Source: Cyclospora cayetanensis
Taxonomy: Eukaryota; Apicomplexa; Conoidasida; Eucoccidiorida; Eimeriidae
Length of the DNA: 64,000 bases
Direction of reading: 5' to 3'
Assembly: GCF_002999335.1 (NCBI RefSeq)
Contig: NW_020312081.1
Span: 248,001-312,000 of the forward strand
The number at the start of each line of letters is the position of its first letter. Within the stretch, counting starts at the first letter, position 1. Positions 24,887 through 36,979 of this stretch are shown here, piece by piece. A program made the position numbers and the translations under genes. Under the pieces are notes generated by a model that worked only from the letters and a program-made list of their open reading frames with translations, was not told where the DNA came from and did not search any database.

Positions 24887-27800
24887 GGATACTCTGCGAC
24901 TGCAGCTGCAAGATAGTCACTGAAGTATTGATCGCACTGCTAGAACAAACCTTATGATGTCAACGTAGGAGTTGGGGTTCTAGGCTTACTTCCTTAGAGG
25001 ACAAAAGTGCATGGAAAGCTTCTTCCTCCAATGAGGCGGCTCGCAGACACTCACTTCAGCCTGCACGCAGCAGAGGACTTTTACTCACTGCTGTCAAAGG
25101 CAGTGTCTCTCATGAAATCGTGAAGCGCGCAATGGTTTAGGGCTGCACGCAATTTGGCTCAGAAGTCTGACTGGCAGAGTCTAGGGGCCAAAGTGAAGGC
25201 TCCTGATTACTACAGGCTGCCAACAATGGAGCACACTGCTACGCTTTGGTGGTGTTACTGCAGTACCTGCTTCCTACCTCATGCTTTTTCCCGAGGGGAG
25301 CGTCGGTCCACCGAATGACGGTGGTCTCAAGCTCCTCCCGAAGAACTCTTCTCAACAAATACCCTGCACCGCCCAAACAGTGAAGGACAGAGAAGAGTAT
25401 TGGAAACTGGATCTCCGACACGGCCCCTACTAAAGCAGGCTCCATCCACTCACACGCCTTCCCGTAGAGGCCCGTGTGGAGGACAAAAAGCCATTAGAAC
25501 CCAGTGGACTCCGGCGTTCTCCCACCAAGCAGCTTTCAAGGCTTCCAACTAGAGCAGGTGAATAGACCAAACAACGTAACATGGTTGCCTAAGGACCTAA
25601 GCACACCCGGTTGGGGTAAGGCTTTGGAATCACCTCTGAAATAGCTCTGCACCACGCACGCTGCCTCATTCCTTAGCACCTGAGCTACTTCTTTCTGGGC
25701 CCCCCACACACACCACACAAGCTCCAGAGCCCAGATTCAGGCGTTCGCTGGCCTAAAGATTCCTTGCGCAGAGGCGCAGATCGTTCTAGCTAGCTCTTCC
25801 CAGTTGGTTGGGTTTACTCTGCTGGTGTTCGGGGGTTAGTTACGACAAATTACACACTTCCATACACGCCAGTACGTAGTATCTGCATGTGTAGCGCCTG
25901 CAGCAGAAGCAGCTTTTAGTGCCCCTCACACGCTGCATGCTAAGAGACCCAGAAAGAGCACCGGGATCAGTCAGCATGTGGGAAAGGCCACGGAAGGAGC
26001 CTTGTAGCTAAATTAAAGGCAACTTTTCGTACCAGCTCTGCCAGCAGTGTCCTCTCTCTTTCGAGGAACCTCAGCCAGGCCTTCTCGATAACAGCCTATC
26101 CCAAGCCATACAGACCCATACACACACAGGCAACACACACACGCACATGCGAGGACGCCACTATGAAGGCTTTGGCGCCCCTCCATGCTCCTAGAATCTC
26201 CCTCTTTAAGAAACCCACAATCTACAGAGGAGCACGTCTGGTAGAATTCCTACAAGAATCGCCACGGGCCCTACGGGCTCAAGCCACGTTAACGCTGCAC
26301 GACCTTATGCTGGTCTCGCTACCCCAAATCCCTAGCCACCCGATGTGAAATCTGATACTCCTCCACTCTACACGGGAGGAGCTCTTCCACTTCTATCTAG
26401 AGACCCCGAATCCTAAACAATCACGTGCGCTCTTTTATCTAGGAAGACCTACACAAGCCTCAGGCGCGCTCATTAGAGGCTTCACGCTTGTGCGGTGCTC
26501 CTTTCGGAGCTGAATCCTGAAAGCAGCTGGCGTAGGGGCAGCCGTCACGGCTGTCGCGCCGCTAAGCACCTTGGCCTCCCTGTCACCCTGCATGCTGGTG
26601 TGTTGGCGGTTCTCGTTGCTGCTGTGCCCTGGGCATACGACAGTGTTGCAGTCTTCGAGTCCAGCGCCGAGCCTGAAATTGAGACGGCTCCGTCCCATAC
26701 GATGTCGAAATCCCCTGGGTACTTTGAAAGAAACGGCCCTGGGGCCTTCAATGAACAATAATGGCAGCACGGCGACGACCTTTTCGCCACTCGGTGAAAT
26801 GCAAATCCCCCTTGGGGAGAAGCGCAGGTGAGGGAATGAAACAGGTCAGATTCCGATGAGACACAATGAAAAACCTCTCCCTGTATTCCGATGAGAGAAT
26901 TGCTGTTAGACTGTATAGATACATAAACACCAATAGAAAGTTGGTCAGCTGCTGCTGCAACAAGAAGACAGAAGGAGGGACGTTTGAAAGGGTGCAGCCG
27001 GTCCCCCTAGCTTCGATTCCCTGCCCCGATATGCACAGCGCTCTCGACAGAGCAGCACTTCCACTGCAAGTCCATCTCGGAGAGGCAGAGATGGCGGGAA
27101 TCTGTGAGCCTAGATAGCAAATTACAGAGGAATTTTTGCACAAGCAACTCTAGAGCTGCGGAGCCGATCCGAGCTTCCTTGTCCCCAGAATGACCAACAG
27201 CAGACTCTGCTGAGGAAATACTTTCCACACAGCCCGGCGTGGTGGGACTGCTAAACCGTCTCTTGGAGAAACGGGTGGCTAACAGCGAGCACCTGGTAGC
27301 TGCTTTGCCACCGATACGAACGACGGGGTGGAGTGGCTTGGATAATGCCACGCGGTTATAGGATTCCAATCCATGGCCGTTAGAACATTGAACCTTCTTG
27401 GGGTTGAAGTACAGGAGTGAAGTGTTTCGGGGTTTTGTCCACGGACACGACCGGCAGAGGCGGCGTTGCCTGGATCTCCCTGGTCTGGAAGTGGTGAAAA
27501 GTCCGCAGCGGCTTAACGCGAATGTACTAACAAATAAAGTTTAGAGTTAAATACGGGCTAGAGCTCTCGTTTGCCGGATTTGTGGTGACTAGCTCTCTCC
27601 GCTACTGGAGGCGTCGCAGAGCTGGTGCGCGGGCGACAGTGATCCTGCTCCAAACCGGCATATTCCGTAGAATTTAATGGGGAGCAAGTAATGTTATTGC
27701 TTATAATGAGCATCTAAATGAACAGACAAGGCGCTTTGGGGCCCGACAGGGTGGCGGGGCAAGCAAAATTCACATACTCCGCAGCCCCGTAGTGTAGCGA

Positions 27801-28440
27801 AAGCGATTAGTCCACTACCCTGGTATTTTGAACCTGCTGAAGCAGAACGAATAGGCACTTACAGTATACTTTTGCATATGACTGCCAGCTTCATGGCTTA
27901 AGGAAAACAAGCAAAATGCGTCAATGTACCACAATTCCCACCCACCCCCGCCGGATCTACTCGCGACTGCAAGGGTCACTAACGATGCTGAAACTTTGTT
28001 TGCCTTCTGATAATGCAAAAATCGAAGATAATGACTCGTATTTCTTATGGAGTAATAATATCTGTAATGAATAGTTCTTTTCTTGGAGGGTTCGTGGGAA
28101 TCTTTCCGTGCCTGCTAGCTGACACTCATTTGCGCACATTCAGCAGGCTGGTGTGCAGAGTCGTAGAGTCCCTGACAGCATGAACACCTAATGAGAATGA
28201 ATACCATTCTGCTGTACATACCTTTTACGCTCTTTTCTGAACATGTTTATGTATCAGCATTCCCCTGATTCTTCGTGAGACCCAGCAGCGAACCAAAAAC
28301 CAGCACAATGTAGACAGCTACAGTAAAGTTAAACGCCTTCTACCGCACCAGTTAAATTTAACTAAGAAGAAATTACAAGCATATTACTTGGTTTGTCTCT
28401 TTGCATCTCTTCACTGCAGACTACTCTTAAATGTTCTGTT
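24887..28440. other. Gene-poor stretch without a supported gene
   Basis: Only short ORFs. 26495-26761 (+) has a hydrophobic stretch (HAGVLAVLVAAVPWA) followed by an acidic segment; 27369-27007 (-) is a 120-residue frame. Neither shows a domain or splice partner. 26110-26150 holds a short CA-rich run. The region may be decayed repeats too old to recognise. Confidence 0.3.
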
Positions 28441-29750
28441 TGTCTGCACTAGATGCTATGTGCAACTAGTTATGATTACTTGGAGTGCCTGAATTGGTGC
28501 AACTGTGCTCCCTCTAGCGGTTACTTTTCCTCATGTCAGGAACTCTGAGTAACGCGGGAATAAGAGGCCAGGAGCTCTCGCACGAAACAACTGCGTATAA
28601 CGCTTGTACTGTTTTGGCGTTAAGCGTCTTCCTATTGAGACCTCGGAGATGGTGCCACAGTTGTTAGCACCTCATGGCTCAATGCAGGTATTCCCCGCTC
28701 ATCCACTGGCTCTCACTGCAGTGGGATGTCAGGTAGCCCACCACGACTTTCTGGCTTTGATCAAGCTATTACAAATCCATCGATATGATTTTCTCAGGCA
28801 ACAAGTTGAATGAAAAACAGCCTTTAATGGTAGACGTTGGCAATGGCACAACGCCTCTCGGGACCGCAGAGGCCGCCCAACAAGCCTATGTAAGTGCAGC
28901 GACTCTACAGCTTGGGGAAAGGCATGATTTGCTTGCCAGTGCAATGCCTATGAATGCGTCAATGAGGCTGTGCCCACCAGAAAGGTGTGTTCGCGGTAAA
29001 GAGGACAAACTAATCAAAGATTTGATAAGCAGGTTGGAGATGTACCTCGCTCTATACTCCCCTGCTGAAGGGAAACGACTGCCTTTTGCGGCATGCTATC
29101 TAGTTGTAGACGCACTTCAACCATGCGCAGGAAGCCACCCGGGTGTGGAGACTTCCAGAGCTTGAGGCATTCATTCACTCCCGGATTTATCAATTAATGC
29201 CGAGATCAGCTCAACAGAAAGCTTTGAGAGAAGTAAGAAAGCCTCGAAAGGGGAATCTATCAACAATTCGGTATATCAGGAAATATGAAGCTTTAGTTGA
29301 TGAAAGCCACGAAGTAGAAGAACAGGTGCTTTACCCATAATTTGTCTTGAGTCTATTCATAGTGTTACATTATATGGTTGCAGGCTTGCCGGGTAAGCAG
29401 CCGCCCTCTGAGAGGTCTACATATAACGGACAACCTGAGGTTTTACTTTCAGATGAGCACATTGCTGAAAGTTTATGGGAGAAGGAAGAGCCGAATAAAT
29501 AGTTCAAAGCTATGGGTTTGGGGCATGTGTCAACCAGCCCTCGCTTACAGGTAATAGTGAACAAGGAAAGAACGCCTCAGTGAATCCGCACTCATAAGCC
29601 CCATCAGGCAGCTCCCAGCGACGCACCAGCTTCTATTGTCGTAAACTTGATTAGATAATTTGGAACTTCGGGTTTGTGAAACAACACGCGAGCCTAAAAC
29701 GAGAATGGGTCCAAAGGAGGCTAGCTACTTAGCAAGCGAAGAATACGCAA
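28440..29750 (+). mobile_element. Truncated retroelement copy with gag (copy B), plus orientation
   Basis: Begins with the LTR/leader-end motif (CTATGTGCAACTAG near 28460), then a leader homologous to that of the minus copy at 31.3-31.6 kb, then gag (28785-29165 and 29143-29340). The copy stops at about 29750, where sequence switches to the opposite strand of another copy. 28851-29580 is nearly identical to 16726-17455 in E2, unlike the rest. Confidence 0.6.
28785..29564 (+). pseudogene. Gag-like region of copy B
   Basis: Two overlapping frames (28785-29165; 29143-29340 in +1) with the same break as in copy E2. Between 28851 and 29340 only about four bases differ from 16726-17215, with no indels, whereas upstream of 28851 the two copies are clearly diverged. 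Confidence 0.5.
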
Positions 29751-29977
29751 GTGCATAGAAATCGTTTTCTTACACTAGATACAGCTGCTTGGTTTTGATG
29801 AGGCGATGTGAATGACAAGCAATGATTGGGTGTGTTAAAATCCGAAGTCTGGTGTGATAGAATAACATGCACAGCTGCGTCATTAGCGCCGGCTGTCGAA
29901 AAAACAACAGTCGTATTTGGGTAGCGCAAGCACTGAAGAATATGCAAGGCTGCCAATGAGGCTTCTTGCTGCGGCAT
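29729..29977 (-). pseudogene. RNase H N-terminal fragment of copy C
   Basis: An 82-residue open frame (QEASLAALHILQCLRYPNTT) aligned with 18930-19170 (+) of copy E2. It resembles the RT-RNase H connection of Ty3/gypsy elements, where a leucine-rich stretch with L-x-x-P-D/N precedes the first RNase H Asp. Confidence 0.4.
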
Positions 29978-31800
29978 CAGCTTCCTCTGTACAGGTGGTA
30001 GACTACGGTTTTTGAATAAGAGCAGTCAGATAAGGAGCAAACCGAGCAAATGCAGGGATGAAACTTTGGTGATCAGATGCAAGCCCATACAACTCTAAAG
30101 CATCATTGTGGGTGCGTTGAGAAGAGGCTATGCCTTGGTGCTTCAGCTTTTGTCACAGATCATGTAGGTAGGGCCCAATTCCGATTCTAATTGCCTTCAC
30201 TTGCCATAGCCTTGCCAGTCCCTGCATTTCGCCGCCCCTCATCAAACTTCAATCCTAGAGACTGCGCTAAACAGGGAAGAGGCAGATTGCACGCCCGTGC
30301 CGTCTGCTCGTGTAACAGATCCAGATCCAATAAACACTAGTAACTCTTATATTATTGCGAGCTAATACTTCTGCAAAATCGATCCATTGGTGGGTCTCCA
30401 ACTGTGTTTCTATTCTCGGTAGCCCCCTTCCTTGTACCACGCCCTGCATGCGGGAGGCTTTCCGCTTCCCTGATGCGTGTTCTTAGCTTGCTAAGTAGCT
30501 AGCCTCGTTTGAAACCTGTCTCGTTTGGGCCCTCGTGTCTTTGCACAAACCCGAAGCTTCAGTTCGTATAGTTAAATTTATGACAATGGAAGTTGGTGCG
30601 TCGCTGGGAGCTGTCTAACGGGGCTTATGAGTGCAGCTTCACTAAGGTGTTCTTTCCTCGTCCTCTAAAACAAGTAGACGAGGGCTGTTGATACAGACCA
30701 CAAACCCACAGCTTTGAAGTATTTATTCGGTTTTTTCTTCTCACATAAACATGCAGCAGTGCTCTCATCAGCTCATCAAACCTCTGGTAGTGTGTTACAC
30801 GTGGCCCTCTCAGAAGGCGGCTGCAGAGCCGCTGAGTCTCTGCCAATCCGGCAACCACCTGGCGTGACACTTTGAATGGACGCGAAACAAATGATGGATA
30901 AAGCACCTGTTCTTCTACATGTTGGCTTCCACCAACTAAGGCTTCATCTTTCTCGATATACCGACGCGTCGACAGAATCCACTCGTCATTCTGCGGATCA
31001 AATCTTCGACTAGTTGTCCATCATAAAGGAAGTCATATTTCTAGTGGGGGGCATTGCCTCAGCGATGCTTCCATGCGCATTGCACTGGCTGACAGATTAT
31101 GCGTTTCCACCAACTGGTGACCTACCGCGTATACGTCAGATTGAACGTTGGCCTGTGCCACACCAACATGAGTTGTGCCACTCCAAACGTCCATCCCCAG
31201 AGGGATTTTCCACCCAGCCTGTTGCCAAAGAAACCAAAACATGTTGTGGGGAACCTGGCATTCGTTTGCATCCGTAGCAAGTGGATGAGTGGCGAACGGA
31301 TGCATCGAACCATCCGGTGCTACCAGCTGTAGTGCTCCCTCCCAGGTCTCCGTAATGAGATACTTATTTTCAAACTCAATTAAAGCTTTGTAGAGATTCT
31401 CCGTAGTGTGGTTCCGAGAAGAACGCTATGCATTACCCGTCCGTGCCACTCAGATCTCCCAATATGAGAGGATAGGAACAGCTAGGGTGAGCGTTGCTAT
31501 AACGTCTAAGCACTTCGTGAATTTACACTGCTAGTTGCAAATAGCATGTAGTTCACATGTACACGACATTGCGTCATGTTTTATAGAGCTAAGAGCCGTC
31601 TATTCTGCAATAAAAAAGATATAGGAACGGACAAAACACTTGGTCAACCCTTCACTAATTTAAAGTGTGTAACTAGCGTGGTCGAGGTTTTAAAGTGTAC
31701 CTTAGCCCACTGCAAATACTGCCTCTATTCAGCAACATAAAAAACGTACTAACACTGAAACTCGCAAGCCAGTTCGAAAAAATTGTTCATAAAACATACA
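29740..31800 (-). mobile_element. Internally deleted retroelement copy (copy C), minus orientation
   Basis: Read on the minus strand: leader (31.6-31.35 kb), gag (31.33-30.62), gag-pol spacer (30.62-30.17), then a direct jump into RNase H (30.16-29.74). Compared with copy E2 about 0.9 kb, equivalent to 17863-18776 and including the RT, is missing; the junction is near 30160. It abuts copy B tail to tail. Confidence 0.55.
30625..31332 (-). pseudogene. Gag-like region of copy C
   Basis: 30906-30625 is open and continues past the VLYP point where copies E2 and B stop, reading VLYPSFVSRPFKVSRQVV and ending with a basic FRGRGKN segment that could bind nucleic acid. 31305-31033 aligns to the gag N-terminal part. 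The join between the two is broken. Confidence 0.45.
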
Positions 31801-31922
31801 TAGTTTTTTTGAGGGCACCTCAGTGCAACGTGACTCGCTAAAAGTATAGGTCCAACACGGCGAAGGATGGGTAGGGAAGCGACGAACAATCAGCCACAGC
31901 AAAGGATCAAGTTTGGAAACAC

Positions 31923-32174
31923 ATGGGGACCCTCATTATAATGATTTATAATGCGCAGCGGCAGTTTGTGCGACAAGCCCGCACCTGCTCAATCTGCCGT
32001 CGAAGTAGGCACGAAGGGGTCTTTAGTGAGCCACGTCTTTTAAATCCCCAACAGAAAGCTATGTCAGCTGTTTTAGCAGAGGCCAAGGCTAAGTTGCAAG
32101 CATTAAGGCGATGTTCGAGAGAAGGCACCATCAGACAAATGCTGGAAAGTGCGGTACCTGATCCATTTACTTAA
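31923..32174 (+). CDS. Small unrecognised ORF
   Basis: 83 aa. The part after residue 20 looks protein-like: a CxxC (CSIC) followed by a predicted helix (KAMSAVLAEAKAKLQALRRC). It lies just outside copy C and could be a relic exon or a small gene. No splice partner and no family recognised. Could be chance. Confidence 0.2.
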   Translation: MGTLIIMIYNAQRQFVRQARTCSICRRSRHEGVFSEPRLLNPQQKAMSAVLAEAKAKLQALRRCSREGTIRQMLESAVPDPFT

Positions 32175-33144
32175 CACATCCTTCATGCAGGATAAGGACT
32201 AACTTATCGAATATTCCCCCTTTATAACGATGCTACACTCGGGCAGTGATTCATCTCCGTGCATATGAGGAGTGGTGTAATAAAGTGGAATTTCGGAGTG
32301 CTAAGTGGCGTTCCTGCAAGACGTGGCCCTGGCCTTCTCACCAGCAGCTGCGAGCTGCGATGCAACTTGCCCACTTCCAAGCTAGTACCAGGAAGGCTGT
32401 AGAACGACAGTAAAAGCGAGGAACTGAACATACCCCCCACAGAAACAACAGTCAAGTCTTTTACTTCTTGGTTATCACTGCGAACCTTGCTTAGAAAATC
32501 GACATACGGGGCTGGTGCGGCGACCTAGGCCCCGTTCTGTATGCATAATTCACCCTTACAATCCACAGAGAAGCAGAAGTCCACCCACTTTAGGTACTAT
32601 AGCTGGCGATAAGAGGGAAACACAAAAAGAAATCGGGAATATCGCTCGGTCTGGTCGGATGTGCACTCACGAGTATCAATCCGTCTGAATGTTCCTGTAA
32701 GGATAGATGACGCCACAAGAATGTACGGTTTTTGAAGGGATGAATAGATTGAACAGGATCAGACTCGGGGACATGGGGTGTGCAGGGGCATGTTGCTGCA
32801 TTGGTAGTATGTGTCTTTAATTCCCGGTGCCCATAGATATTGCCTGCCCTCCGTGCCCATTCCAGCGTGTAGAAGAGCCAGCCTAGAAGGTACATCCGAT
32901 TCATTTACAGATAAATGTGCTTTGCTGCAGTATAGGAAAGAACAATGCAACAGTGCAGCAGACTGTGCAACATCAGGTGCATGTGCACGCCCATGCTCCC
33001 GGCTGCCTCACACTGCTCCTCCCTCACCCCCACACAACAGCATACACCCCTACTGTTGCATATTCTACTCTACTCAGTTAAACTTCACAGCTTTTCACCT
33101 CAGACCGCCTGCACACTCATTTTTGTGCCCATCTATTCGTTAAA
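32175..33144. other. Upstream flank of aldolase
   Basis: No gene supported. 33020-33140 is C/T-rich on the plus strand and ends in TTCGTTAAAATG, a good apicomplexan start context, so it is probably the aldolase promoter and 5' UTR. Confidence 0.35.
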
Positions 33145-34884
33145 ATGGTGAGAGGAGCCTTAACCACACTACCATGCTCTGTCAACGTGCCCGCGCCGGC
33201 TGCACACAGATTAAGTCCTGGTACATCCATTTGCATCGCCCTCCGGGGTTATCGTTTCCGGTCACTGGAATTAGACGCTCTGTATGTATTCTGTTCTCAA
33301 TGCAAGCTCAAAGAAGCAGCTTTTGTCGATTTGCAGAGGGCAAACGATTCGGCGTTGGCTGGGATACGGCCATTGTCAACCTCTTCATATTCTTGCCCGC
33401 CCTTACTCTCAACGGCAACCTTAGTCTTTGTTGTGATTCTTTGGCCGTGCAGGCAGAACTTCCTCAGGAAATCGCCAAGGAGCTCGCCACCACCGCCAAA
33501 AGTCTGGCCTCTCCTGGCAAAGGACTTCTTGCAGCCGATGAGTCTACCGGTAACTACGCATTTCTCTGTGCTCAACGCGTGGCTCTCATATTGTGTTAAT
33601 ATCTCCCAGTAACCGGATTTTTGTTTAGATCTCATCAAAGCTGTGTGATTGGCTCTAGTTGACTGCATCACAGTGCTAGGTGCCCATGCGCATTCGTGGC
33701 CCAGTCTCTACTTGCACAAGGCTGTGTGCTCTCTTTTCATGTGTCTTTCCCTGCCAAGCCCTCTAATCCAGTGTTTTGTGACGCAGTGATTCCTGGTGTG
33801 TGCTGGTCGGCATGCCGGTCGTTGCATGCGTGTGTACGGGATGGATCTGGTCTGGATGCTTCTCATGTTCTCGGGGCCTGGTGCCTGCATGCGGTATGGA
33901 CTCTCAGGCACTATTGCGAAGCGCTTCTCCTCCATTGGCGTAGAGAACACTGAGGCCAATCGTGCTTTCTACCGAGGCTTGCTCTTCACTTCAAAGGGTC
34001 TAGGCCAGTACTGCAGTGGCGCTATTCTCTTCGAGGAGACACTGTATCAGAAGTCACCCGAGGGTGTTCCCATGGTAGAGCTTCTGAAGCAGGAGAACAT
34101 CATCCCCGGCATCAAGGTCGACAAGGGCCTGGAAGTCATCCCAGGCACCGATGGGGAACAAGCGACTATGGGCCTAGACGGCCTGAGCGAGCGGTGCAAG
34201 AAGTATTACGAGGCAGGTGCCCGCTTCGCAAAGTGGAGGGCAGTGCTGCAGATCGACGAGGCCAAGAACAAGCCATCCAACCAGTCTATTGCAGAGGTTG
34301 CCTACGGCCTCGCTCGGTACGCCGCCATCTGCCAGCAGAACAAGCTCGTCCCGATTGTGGAGCCAGAGATCCTCACTGACGGCGCTCATGATATCCGTCA
34401 CTGCGCCCAAGTAACTGAGAAGGTTCTGGCAGCTGTTTTCAAAGAACTCAACAACCAGAAGGTTCTTTTGGAGGGGGCCCTTCTTAAGCCCAACATGGTC
34501 ACCCCTGGCGCCCAGGGACCGAAGGCCACCCCGGAAGAAATTGCATTTTTCACGGTGCGTGCTCTCTCTCGCACCGTCCCCCCGGCACTGCCAGGAGTCA
34601 TGTTCCTTTCTGGAGGTCAGTCGGAGGAGGAGGCTTCCGTGAATCTCGACGCCATGAACAAGATCGGGCCGCACCCGTGGAAGCTTTCCTTCTCCTACGG
34701 AAGAGCTCTGCAGGCATCCACGCTCAAGCACTGGGCCGGGAAGCCGGAAAACAAGGCGAAGGCTCAACAGACGCTCCTGGAGAGAGCAAAGGCGAACAGC
34801 GACGCACAGCTCGGCAAGTACGCCGGCGGAGCTGGAGGTGCGGACGCCGGTGCCTCGCTGTATGAGAAGAAGTACATCTACTAA
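33145..34884 (+). CDS. ALD: Fructose-bisphosphate aldolase (class I), three exons
   Basis: Cleaves fructose-1,6-bisphosphate in glycolysis. In Toxoplasma and Plasmodium it also binds cytoplasmic tails of surface adhesins near the glideosome (family knowledge, not shown here). Exons 33145-33147, 33453-33549 and 33908-34884 give 358 aa, close to the 363 aa of T. gondii. Exon 1 is the ATG alone, followed at once by a GTGAGA donor; exon 2 starts [14 protein letters not shown]. Class I signatures are present: [21 protein letters not shown], and the Schiff-base lysine at about residue 227 ([13 protein letters not shown]). The C terminus is KKYIY with the conserved terminal Tyr. Coding GC is high relative to flanks. 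An upstream ATG start read through the intron is conceivable but would add non-homologous sequence. Confidence 0.96.
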
Positions 34885-35930
34885 CTGTACTGCACGAATA
34901 GTGGTAGACTGCAGACGGGTGTTACGCGTATGCACATGCGTTAGGCACAGATCGCTGGGGTCTGCGACCACGAGGTACACGGGTCGCCTCATCGTGCGGA
35001 TGGACCCACCACACATCTGAACTTTCGCACACAAATAAATTGCCGGGCAGGATTTATGGGCCTGTTCTCACATCGTTTCTAGCCCCTTCTGATCACCCAT
35101 TTTATATTTGAACTGTTGGTCCCACTTTGCATTACATTACATTTGGGTGTATTGCCGTGCGTGAGCCACAAGTGGTACTAGTACTGCGCGTATTTGCCAT
35201 GTTCGGGTAACTGTGGGGTAGCTGTGACCCCCGTAGAAACGCATCTATGCGGCTTCATGCCACTAGGAACCTGTAGACGGAGAAGCAGCCGAATGGGCGT
35301 ACGGGATGATGTAGAGGCACCATAGGGGGAGGAAGGATGGCGCTAGGGCGCGCAGGTGTTTTTGACAAACTTGAAGATGGTGTCACATTCGAAACGGAGC
35401 CATGACAAGGACACAGATGCCTGCTGTTGTGTGGCTCCTTACCATAGCGTATCGTATAGATCCCCTACGCATAGTGGTGGGGGGAGTGCTATCTAGTCTT
35501 TCTCCATGGGCTTAAGGGCCTGCGTTCCCACCGTGTTCTTTGCGTACGGTGTCTGACTGCTCCCTCCCTCGAAGCACTCGTTTACGCTAGTGTTCATTGT
35601 TCGGTGTGTGTGCCCTTCCCGGTAAGGGGAGTCTCTGCGTCTCCGTAGGCTCGGTTGGCGTGCGCGGAGGTAAGGCAGTGCCCGTCCGAGAGGCGAAATA
35701 AGCCTCTGCTATCTTAAGCTGCCCTTTCTGTAATGTCCCATCTAATTCGTTTCGTATTGAGGCACTTCACTCAAAACTTGATGCGAACTTTGTGACAAAT
35801 CGTCGAGTGCCCCTTTGAAAAAACTCCCCATGTTCCCTGCCTAACGCCTCAGTGTTTAGGCATGAGAGGAGTCGAACAACCAAGGATGCGCGTGGCTGTA
35901 GTGTCTTAATACTCCGAGGCATTCACACCT
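34885..35930. other. 3' flank of aldolase
   Basis: Contains AATAAA at 35034-35039, about 150 bases after the stop, a plausible polyadenylation signal. No further gene recognised before the next retroelement. Confidence 0.4.
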
Positions 35931-36420
35931 AGTTGCACATATAGTGTAGTGCACACGCACACAACATTGCGAACTTGTACGGGAAAAAAGGACTGCTGCA
36001 ACTTTCGACACTCCCTAGCAAGGGAGGAAAGCGAAAGGCAATGCAAATGAGAAGCGCAAAGTACGCGTCGATCGGTAAAGTCAAATCGAGGCGAAGTATG
36101 ACATGCAGCTAGCTAGCTAACAACGAAAGCGGAATCAAACTAACCTTATCGCTTCGGCTGGATGTCTCGCTGGCGCAGCGACTGCTACGAGAAAGCAGAA
36201 GATCGGAAAATGTAAAAGTAAATTCGCTAGCTTAGCAGTGCATCCAGGCCTCATGGTGCAGTGTTTGCATGCGAATACAGCAGGCACATGCAGCGTAGGC
36301 GATTTCAAAGCCCCACAATGATCATGGGGACAACGTACGTGGGAGTGCCTGCGCATAAATCCTAGTATACAGAACACCCTTTCAAGAAAAATAGTAGTTG
36401 AAAGCTTTCGAGCGCCACTC
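35930..36420 (-). repeat. LTR-like 3' end of copy E3
   Basis: Long patchy identity to 20985-21480 (+), including ATGCGCAGGCACTCCCA and the TTAGCTAGCTAGCTG block. No short inverted terminal repeats were verified. Confidence 0.45.
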
Positions 36421-36979
36421 TTAGATGGAAGTAGCTACGACAACTACGCGGGAATGTGAGGAAGAGCGTCCTCCATGGCAACTAGCGTTCATAGCCAAAA
36501 GTACCGTCAGTTCTTCTACAGGCACCGAAGGCTGCAGCTGCGACTCCTTCAATCAATAAGGTTGCGATTCCCCATTCCGTCGTACGTGGAACGCGCGCCA
36601 ATGTGTCCTCGAAGGCCTAAAGTCCTATACTCCCGCACTTCTATGGCCTTTTGTGGATCCTCGGTCTTCAATGGGGCAGCTTGCATGCGTGGCGAAGTCC
36701 GCAAGTGATCCGGGGAGCGTGCGTTGAAACTTTGTCATGTCACTATTGTCAGTTCTGTAGAGCCTCTAGCTGTACGTGTAACTCTTCGAGCACGAAAGAC
36801 TATTGATTCGTGAGAGGATAGCAAGTGGTCCTAATCACCTGGAGGCAAACAAACGCGTTTGTCTGGCCACCTTTTGGTACACCCCGTAAAGCCTGCCGCT
36901 CCGTCAGGATCAAACAGCCAGACCCGAAATACATTGCCTACGGCCACTTACCATAATCCTGTGCTTGTCTTTGTTGAGC

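Noticed and set aside
25490..25560. Possible RNase H motif (TQWTPAFSHQAAFKAS) on the plus strand
   Set aside because: The likeness to the W-T-P...A-F segment is short and isolated, with no aligned flanking motifs and no similarity to the other copies that I could see.
34174..35034. 286-codon minus-strand ORF over aldolase
   Set aside because: Shadow of GC-rich aldolase coding sequence; no domain, and the plus strand is clearly aldolase.
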